From [Phialemoniopsis] sp. UDSM-2020 (taxonomy: Eukaryota; Ascomycota; Sordariomycetes; Thyridiales; Thyridiaceae): DNA of 64,000 bases. Both the position numbers and the translations under genes were made by a program. Shown in pieces: positions 57,360 to 64,000 of this stretch. The stretch covers positions 4,464,001 to 4,528,000 of the forward strand of contig JAEILZ010000001.1 of NCBI GenBank assembly GCA_018873225.1, read 5' to 3'. Within the stretch, counting starts at the first letter, position 1; each line of letters begins with the position of its first letter. Under the pieces are notes generated by a model. That model did no database searches, was not told where the DNA came from, and was given only the letters and a program-made list of their open reading frames with translations.

Positions 57360-60300
57360 ATGCGAATGTCGCATGCGGCCTTCTCAAATCAAGCGCCCCC
57401 TACAACCGAATCCGACCCTGCACGAGCACTCCTACACTCTACCTCTTGCCACAATCAGCATGGAAAACGGGTGTGCCCGGGGACTTCGGAGGCCGTAATG
57501 GAACCGCAGGGGGGACAAGGCTCGGCGCGGAGGCGGCAAGGCAACGACGTTCGCACAGCAGAGAAATACACATGCAGGGATAGCAGCCTCGCCCGCCGGC
57601 GGGAACCAAATCGCTCGGATCGATGGCTATGGCGCCGCCTTCCCAACGCCTCGCTCCTATTCTCCAGCATAGTACTCGTATTTCTCGCAAGCTTCTGCGC
57701 GCAGCCTGTCTCGGCGGCGCAGATCAACTTCGAAAACTGCCTCCCCGATTACTATCGTTACAACAACCCTGTGCTCCTGCAATGGGTCCCGTTGTATGTC
57801 GATGCCTTTTTCGACACCGAAACCCCGGCGCACACTCTGCGCGTCACAGCCTATGGCAATGTGACAGGCACGCTCACGAGCGACCCCCTTCCACCATGGG
57901 ATAGCCCGGATTGGCGGGATCCGAAGATGACGTTTGGGAAGATTCTTCGTGACCCAAACCCGGACTCTGCAGACCCGAAGCTCACTACCTTGCACTCGAA
58001 AGTCAACGTGCTTACTTACGAGCCATGGAATGACGACTTTGACTTCTGTAATACGGCGCTCACCAATGGCTCTTGCCCTCTAGGCCCCGTATTCAATACG
58101 ACTGTCCTGTATGTCGGCAACACCCAATGATGACCAAGAGACTTGCTAACAAAATTGTTCTAGTGCGCCGTATCAGCTGCCTTCTTTCAACCTAACCCAG
58201 AACTTCTACTCTTCATACGCATTCACGTCATTCTCGGCAACGTTCTTGATCAAGTATGGAGACAAAGGGACCGATATCGGGTGTATTTCAGCCACAATCA
58301 CGCCGGATCTTGGAGACCTGGTTTGGATGTTGAAGATCTTGCCGGTGGTCATTCTTGTGATCGTGGGGTTTGCAACGGTCTTTGCGGCCATTTGGAGTCC
58401 ATGGGGCACAACGGACATCTTCCACTGGTCATCCAACTATGGTCGTGACGCCGATATCCTTAGACTGGTCACCCCAGGTTTTGGCGACTGCCTTGGATAC
58501 ATCCAGTTCATTGTTCTGACCGGAGGCCTCACCTTAAACTACCCCGGGTTCTACCAGCCAATTGTGAGCCAGGGTGCGTGGTCCTCTCTCATGTTCAACC
58601 AAACTGTTGTGAGCAAGGGACCGGGTTGGAACAGCCTGATAGATGGGATATACGTCACGAATGGACAGTACGGTCTTCAACACCTCGCTCAGTTGGTCGG
58701 TATGGAAGAGGCCGAGGACATTTGGGCGGGCATGATGGTCTGGCTTCTGGTCATCATGCTCGGCACTTTTGTTCTTTGCCAGCTTGGCTTCGGACTTCAA
58801 TGGATCTACCGCTTCATCCGCCACATCCCCGAGGAGGACCTCCGAGCCAAGAACGTACCCTTCTCCGTGGGTAACGTCATTAGGATCGCCTTCAGCTACT
58901 TTCTCCTCCCCTTAGTATCACTCTCGACCTTCCAGCTGGTCCTTGCAGGCAGCTCGCCTGCATATACTGTGGCTCTCGCTGCTGTCACGATTGTCGTGAT
59001 GCTAGGCTTTTCGATCTGGCTCCTCTATCTCATTGTCACGACCAAACCAAGAGCTGTCCTGTTCGACGACCTGCCAACCGTCCTTCTGTATGGCCCTCTC
59101 TACAACACATATTCTGACGAGGCTGCAGCCTTCGCAATGATCCCGCTACTGCTCACTTTCGTGCGCGGGATCGCCATTGGTGGTGTTCAGCCCTCGGGTG
59201 TGGCGCAAGTCGTCATTCTAGCCATCTGTGAGGTGGTCCAGATTCTCACAATTCATGCCTTCCGTCCGTTCCACACAAAGTCGTCTATGAACGCGTATCA
59301 CACACTCTTCTCCAGTCTGCGGATTGCTTCCGTCTTGCTGATGATTGCCTTCGTTCCGCAGTTGGGCGTGACCGAAGGGGCTAGGGGCTGGGTCGGCTAT
59401 GTCATTCTGGTCATCCATGCTGGCGTTCTCGTTCTTGGGTTTTTGCTGAATGCTGTCCAGACTATCCTCGAAGTCGTGGCCCGGCTTGCGGGAGCGGGCA
59501 ACGACGACGTCAGGGGGCAGACCAGAGGTGGCTTGTCAAAGATCTTTGGCATGCGCCAGCTCTCGCGAAGAGTTGCCCGACGCGATGCGGGTCCTTCTCG
59601 ACAAAGCAACCTGTCCACGACAGCCATGTTGGATGAGGAGGCATCGAAGTCGGGCTATGTCATGCCTGGAGGTCGTGTCAGGAGCGAGTCTGCTGGTAGC
59701 ATAGGTGTGCTTGTCAACAACCGCGGCAAGCGCAGCTCGTCGGCGCTCGACTTCACCAGCGTGGCGGACGTCCCCTTTGCACCGCGCGGCTTTGATAGTG
59801 GGGCCAGCTCATTCACGCCCACTACGCCAGGAGAAATCAGTACGTTTTCTTTCCTGCCGTCTCCTGGCGGCGCTAATCGCAACTCGATGCCTGCTTCAGC
59901 TTCGGCTCTCGAGGCCGGTGACCCGTTCTACCGACAGCCGCGACGGGTGAGGCGGCCGACGATCGACCGCGACACCACTGCGTCGCCGGCCGACAGGACT
60001 CGTGGCTCGTGGGCCAGTGCGGACTGGTCTGTGAAGCGTAACAGCCAAGCTGGCGCAAGCTTAATGCCCGAGATAACAACAGAAGCAGAGCCCCCGATTT
60101 CTCGAGCGGCGACACCGGCCCCTGGTGCTGGCCCTGGTGCTGGCGCTGCAGCTGCAGCTGCAGCCGGTACACAACCTGCCATTAGCTTCGCGCCGAGGGC
60201 CGATTATTCCACCAGAGAGGTCGACTTCTACTATGGTGTCCGTGGCGAGAGACTCAACTCGGATGCCCCGAGCAGGAAGCTTGGCACGGGTCCTGCGGAC

Positions 60301-61152
60301 CCCACAGGACCGATGGCTTCCGCTGCCGGCTGGTTTAAAACGTTCCTCGGAGGCAAGACCAAGGAGAAGGGCAAGGGCTTCGAAGTTGTACGGAGCTCCA
60401 GGATGCCCCCTGCTATGAAGGCACGGGGAGGTGACTTTGCTGAAGACGGACCACCAGAGGGTATCCCTGTTGCCATGGGCGTGCTCCGGAACGGACCCAT
60501 CGAGTCCGACGACGAGGACGATGCCAAGAGGAAAAAGGCTGCTCGACTCGGCCGTCTGAACGGCGAGGCTGGCTCAAAGGAGTTGCTCGATGAGGATGGC
60601 AACCCCCAGGAGGACAATGCAGATGAGGTGGAGATGTCCAGGATATCTGACGCACCGCCTATGCTACCTGGAATCGATGCAGGCGAGGATATAAGATTAC
60701 CGAGCCGAATTCAGTCCAAGTCTAGCAGGTATACGGCCCCGAGAGATATCAGTGACGATGACATACCTGATGTCCCGGAGGTACCGCGGAAGAGTTCTCG
60801 GAGGACACCTACCCACAGCCGAGGGCCGTCACTCAATCTGGACACGCATTTTGAGTCTACCGGGATTTATGGGCAGCACCTTGCGCCAGGTGCCGGTGGT
60901 AGCTCCTCGAGGCTGCCGTTCGAGCGGACAAATTCCCAGAAGCGCCTCTCTTCGGGCTCATCCCTCGGCGCCACCACAGAGGAACTAAGCCAGATCGACC
61001 TCCATGATTCCTCAGACGCCGGTAGCCATGATCCGCGCCCTGCCAGCTTTGGCCACGTCCACCAGGGCAGTGTTAACCGCATCGACCCTGAACACCGTGG
61101 CCACTTGCGCGGGAGATCAGCAGAGGTCATCAACGAGATTGAGCGAAAGTAA
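57360..61152 (+). CDS. TRP-like ion channel family membrane protein (ML-like domain plus TRP)
   Basis: This belongs to the fungal TRP-like/Flc/Pkd2 family, with a lumenal ML-like domain followed by a multi-span TRP membrane region. Members act in calcium handling, cell-wall integrity or flavin transport. Two exons are deduced, 57360-58108 and 58164-61152, with a 55-nt intron (GTATGT, branch GCTAAC, acceptor TTCTAG), giving 1245 residues. A hydrophobic segment ending QPVSA precedes the Cys-containing lumenal domain (INFENCLPDYYRYNNP). About nine membrane spans follow, roughly between 58320 and 59460. The cytosolic tail of some 550 residues is Ser/Pro/Asp-rich and includes a Gly-Ala-Pro repeat. 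The ATG at 57360 (context CACCATG) leaves about 95 residues before the hydrophobic segment. An alternative ATG at 57498 would give 1199 residues. The exact subfamily is not determined. Confidence 0.9.
60117..60168 (+). repeat. compound Ala/Gly/Pro-coding repeat in the TRP-like gene
   Basis: Two copies of a 12-base unit (GGCCCTGGTGCT) run into three GCTGCA hexamers. They encode a Pro-Gly-Ala tract followed by a seven-Ala run in the cytosolic tail. This kind of tract is prone to length change by slippage. Confidence 0.85.
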
Positions 61153-61575
61153 CGGCTTGAGTTTTTGAGCGACTTCAAACATCTTGTCTTCAAGAGTGAC
61201 ATATTTACCGATCCGGAGACTGCCAAGTCTCCCTCCTCTCACAAAACACAAACCACCTAATCACTAACGACATGTGTACACGACGATGTATAGAATCTTT
61301 CCTCATATAATCACTCATACTTTTCCTTGTTTGTTCCCACTATAATGTCTGACCGACCATGGGTCAATCATACTACTTGTCTTGTTTTGGGAGGGAGGAA
61401 AATCTCTGGGAAATGGGCAAAATTTGCGACGAGGGTTTCAGCAATGGTGGAAATGGAAGCACGAGGATTTTCGACAGCGACTCTTTCGCGTTCCGACATT
61501 CCTCGGGCGTCGATGAAAAGTTTGCTTACCAGGAGACAATCATCACATATATGTATGACCAAGTCTTTCTGAGTG

Positions 61576-61959
61576 TCAAGAGGGAACGAGTGAGGATTCA
61601 CACACACACATGTGCATATACATATCTTGCAAGACCTCACTGGTCCTTTGCTTTGAGACTGGAGCTGCAGGGAGCTGGTCGTGGGTTGACATTTGAGAAC
61701 TGGGAACTCCGGGTACGGAGCTAAGAGGCTGGCGGCAGGCACGCTTTCCGGCTCTCGAAGGAAGTCCTTCGGTCTGTTGTTGTGCAGTTGACTCGGACTC
61801 GTCCCCAGCTTTTCGCTTCCTGGAAGGTGCTGCAGATGGTGCCACGGGAGCAGGAATGGCAATGATCTCAATGGCAGTTTCCGCGACCTTCTCGGCGACA
61901 ATTTTCTCGGCAACCTCCTTGCCGATGTTGGAGCGCTTGGAGATGCGTGTAAATGACAT
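61576..61959 (-). CDS. hypothetical protein, weakly supported
   Basis: This frame encodes 127 residues from an ATG at 61959 and stays open upstream to a TAG near 62079. A preceding exon is therefore possible, but I found no clear one. Residues 1-35 are Glu/Lys/Ala/Ile-rich and could form an amphipathic helix (VAEKIVAEKVAETAIEII). A basic SRKRKAGDE patch resembles a nuclear signal. The sequence GVPSSQMS occurs inside the protein and again in frame just before the ATG, encoded by the 24-base direct repeat. The C-terminus is Cys/Met-rich and looks non-coding. I recognise no family. It could be a real small gene, one exon of a larger gene, or chance. Confidence 0.3.
   Translation of the reverse strand: MSFTRISKRSNIGKEVAEKIVAEKVAETAIEIIAIPAPVAPSAAPSRKRKAGDESESTAQQQTEGLPSRAGKRACRQPLSSVPGVPSSQMSTHDQLPAAPVSKQRTSEVLQDMYMHMCVCESSLVPS
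61687..61710. repeat. 24-base direct repeat, copy 1
   Basis: It is a perfect copy of the segment at 61954-61977, beginning TGACATTTGAG and ending GGGAACTCC. The two copies start 267 bases apart, a multiple of three. The bases flanking the two copies differ, so the repeat unit is exactly 24. Confidence 0.95.
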
Positions 61960-61977
61960 TTGAGAACTGGGAACTCC
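61954..61977. repeat. 24-base direct repeat, copy 2
   Basis: It is identical to copy 1 at 61687-61710 and in the same orientation. It spans the ATG of the minus-strand hypothetical frame, and both copies are read in the same frame (GVPSSQMS). Confidence 0.95.
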
Positions 61978-62515
61978 AGCGAAGCGGTCTTTTGCTTTTC
62001 CATGAGAAGAATCATCTTTCTTAATAGCGACGGCGTAACTGTGCGTAAGACGACACGAATAAACAAGAAGATTGTACTATTTAAGAGGTTAATATGGTGG
62101 GCAAATTTGTTCGTAACATGCTCAAGAGGAATGGGATACACTGTCTGATTTCTGATATCCCGATACCCCAGATATGGTTACTCGATATTTATAATGACTA
62201 AGATTTGCACATGATTTGACCATAATTGAGTTACAGGAATCGCACGCAGTTGGTGATACATGCTCCCCAAACTTCTGTGTAAGTGAGTGGATCTTTGCTG
62301 TTCGGTGTTGGCGGGGCAAAATAAAAATCCTTATCGTGTCGATAAGCCCAGAAATTTCCTTGGAAACTGCTCCATTGAGTACCAGCATCAACTACCAAAT
62401 ACTCGTCCCCATCGCAAGATCGAAGCTCCTCGAATTCAGATCAAAGCTTCATTACTGAAGTCAGACCTTCCCAAAAACGAGAGGTAGCGACTCGCTACAC
62501 CAGAACTCCTTCACA

Positions 62516-63700
62516 ATGGCTCCCAGGAGACCAAACGCCAAAAAGGCAAAGTCAAAAGCCCGCTCACATACCGCCTCGCGCAAGAACCAAGACAAATCAC
62601 CCAGACAGCTCCTTACCGAAGCCACCGCTTCCCTCGAGCAAGCCGATGCTCTCGCCGCCCTAGCCACTGCCAATGAGGCCCTCGAGGCCACCGGCGAAGA
62701 TGGTGCATATGCCGGCGCCGCCCTCACGCTGCTCGGCGAGATCCACCTCGAGATGGGCGACCCGGACCAGGCCCGCGGCTTCCTCGAGCGCGCCGCCGCG
62801 GCGGACCCAGATGGCACGCTGCCGGACGAAAATGGCGGCGGCATTGAGAAGTTTCTATACCTGGCGCAGCTCAGCGAAGAAGGTGGGCACGACTCCGTGC
62901 GGTGGTTCAACCGCGGCGCCGAGGCCGTGCGCGCGCAGCTCCAGCTGCTAGAGGCCAAGCTCGCGACGACGCCAAAGGTAGCCGCCGCGCGCGCCGACCT
63001 CGAGGGCGCAGTGGCGGACCGCAAGCGCAAGCTGGCCGATATCTTGTGCGCCGTGGCAGAGGTGTATATGACAGATCTCAGCTGGGAGGCCGACTGCGAG
63101 ACCGTGTGCGAGGGGCTCGTGACGGAGGCGACGATGCTGGCGCCCGAGTCGGCCGACGTGTGGCAGACGGTGGCGAGCGTGCGCATTAGCCAGAGCCGTG
63201 AGGAGGACGCGCAGGCGGCGCTGGGCCGCAGCCTCGAGAGCTGGCAGGGGCTGGCGCCGGACGACCCGGCGATCCCTGCGTTCCCGATGCGCGTGGCGCT
63301 CGTGCGCCTGCTCATGACGGTGGGCCTGCTGGAGAAGGCGATCGAGGTGGTGGAGCGGCTGGTCAAGGAGGACGATCAGAGCGTCGAGGCTTGGTACCTC
63401 GGCGGGTACGGCCTGTTTCTCATCGGCGAGGCGCTCAAGAAGAGCGAGGAGGAGAAGGGCGGCGGCGAGAAGCACTGGGAGGAGTTTTGGGCGTCGGCGC
63501 GGAGGTGGTTCCGCAAGTGCTTGAAGCTCTTTGGGCAGCAGATGTACGAGGATGATAGGTTGAGGGACCACGCGGTCGAGTGCCTCGAGGCGATCACCAA
63601 GGCGCTCGGGGAGGCCCCGGAGGAGGAGGATGGCGAGGAGGACGGTGATGAGTGGGAGGATCAGGGGGATGAGGATGATGACGACGATATGCAAGAGTAA
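62516..63700 (+). CDS. ACL4: assembly chaperone of ribosomal protein L4 (Acl4)
   Basis: It is a TPR protein that binds newly made Rpl4 in the cytosol and escorts it to pre-60S particles in the nucleus. The gene is intronless and encodes 394 residues. The N-terminus is basic (RRPNAKKAKSKARSH). Tandem helical TPR-like repeats start near residue 30 (QLLTEATASLEQADALAALATANEAL, ALTLLGEIHLEMGDPDQARGFLERAAAADP) and continue to about residue 365, with ADVWQTVASVRISQSREEDAQAAL and AIEVVERLV as further repeats. The C-terminal 30 residues are almost all Asp, Glu and Gly, as in the yeast protein. The start has context TCACAATGGC. The coding sequence is GC-rich at third positions. Confidence 0.93.
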   Translation: MAPRRPNAKKAKSKARSHTASRKNQDKSPRQLLTEATASLEQADALAALATANEALEATGEDGAYAGAALTLLGEIHLEMGDPDQARGFLERAAAADPDGTLPDENGGGIEKFLYLAQLSEEGGHDSVRWFNRGAEAVRAQLQLLEAKLATTPKVAAARADLEGAVADRKRKLADILCAVAEVYMTDLSWEADCETVCEGLVTEATMLAPESADVWQTVASVRISQSREEDAQAALGRSLESWQGLAPDDPAIPAFPMRVALVRLLMTVGLLEKAIEVVERLVKEDDQSVEAWYLGGYGLFLIGEALKKSEEEKGGGEKHWEEFWASARRWFRKCLKLFGQQMYEDDRLRDHAVECLEAITKALGEAPEEEDGEEDGDEWEDQGDEDDDDDMQE

Positions 63701-64000
63701 ATACCGCTCGGTTCGATGTTTCACTGAGCACTAATGATGAGTCGATCATTGTGATAGCATTTTATAAGGAGTTTTCGGGACGGACATAGAGAAAAGAAAA
63801 GCAGGCAGTATCTGGGATGATATCTCCCGAAGGAGGTAGTTGCTGCCAAACGCAGCAGAGTCTTATTGATATATTCGATTCTATATCTTTCGCAGACCGT
63901 TTCCAAACGCCTTGCAATGCATTTATGAGCGGCTGTGTCAGCCGAGATCGCATGACGGGAGGCATATCATGCCTCGACCTTGAGCCTCTCAACCTCTTCC
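63701..64000. other. 3' flank of ACL4
   Basis: It is an AT-rich 3' region after the ACL4 stop codon. No further gene start is visible before the window ends. Confidence 0.5.

Larger units (their letters stand above)
61153..62515. other. intergenic region TRP-like gene - ACL4
   Basis: It contains the TRP-like 3' end, the ACL4 promoter, a minus-strand hypothetical frame (61576-61959) and a pair of 24-base direct repeats. A short AC-rich run lies near 61600-61612. The stretch 62000-62460 is AT-rich with no supportable gene. Confidence 0.5.

Overview
This window is nuclear DNA from a filamentous ascomycete (Pezizomycotina, most likely Sordariomycetes). The evidence is short GT..AG introns of about 48-200 nt with GTAAGT/GTACGT-like donors, pyrimidine-rich leaders, large gene-poor stretches, and a gene set (binuclear zinc-cluster, FlbC-like and long-loop bHLH regulators, a TRP-like channel) typical of that group. 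I rebuilt every multi-exon gene from splice signals and reading frame. I saw no tRNA or 5S rRNA gene, transposase, CRISPR array or virus-like gene.

Layout. A long upstream region and a spliced leader precede a bHLH transcription factor (4422-6005, +). Tail-to-tail with it is NPR3 of the GATOR1/SEACIT complex (6941-9652, -), which is divergent from an ethanolamine kinase (11287-12709, +). A 1271-residue zinc-finger regulator follows (13970-18130, -). Then come about 9 kb without a supportable gene, a 7-exon Zn2Cys6 transcription factor (27050-30114, -), and the divergent pair THO3/TEX1 (32683-34038, -) and RIC1 (34728-38129, +). Acetate kinase (39220-40479, +) and an FlbC-like C2H2 regulator (42059-42925, -) come next. 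After a second gene-free stretch of about 9.5 kb there is an MLH2-type MutL homologue (52487-55015, +), a TRP-like channel (57360-61152, +), a weak hypothetical ORF (-) and the Rpl4 chaperone ACL4 (62516-63700, +).

The genes do not form one pathway or a metabolite cluster. Four of twelve confident genes are DNA-binding regulators, and the two C2H2 regulators each have a very long gene-free stretch upstream. The rest is housekeeping: nutrient signalling to TORC1, phosphatidylethanolamine synthesis, mRNA export, Golgi traffic, acetate metabolism, mismatch repair and ribosome assembly.

I found no clearly new multi-gene system. The best leads are post-transcriptional. One is a stop-free 66-nt intron inside the zinc cluster of the 1271-residue regulator. 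Others are leader introns whose retention would add upstream ORFs (bHLH and FlbC-like genes), an overlapping upstream ORF at RIC1, and a 24-bp in-frame direct repeat in a hypothetical ORF.
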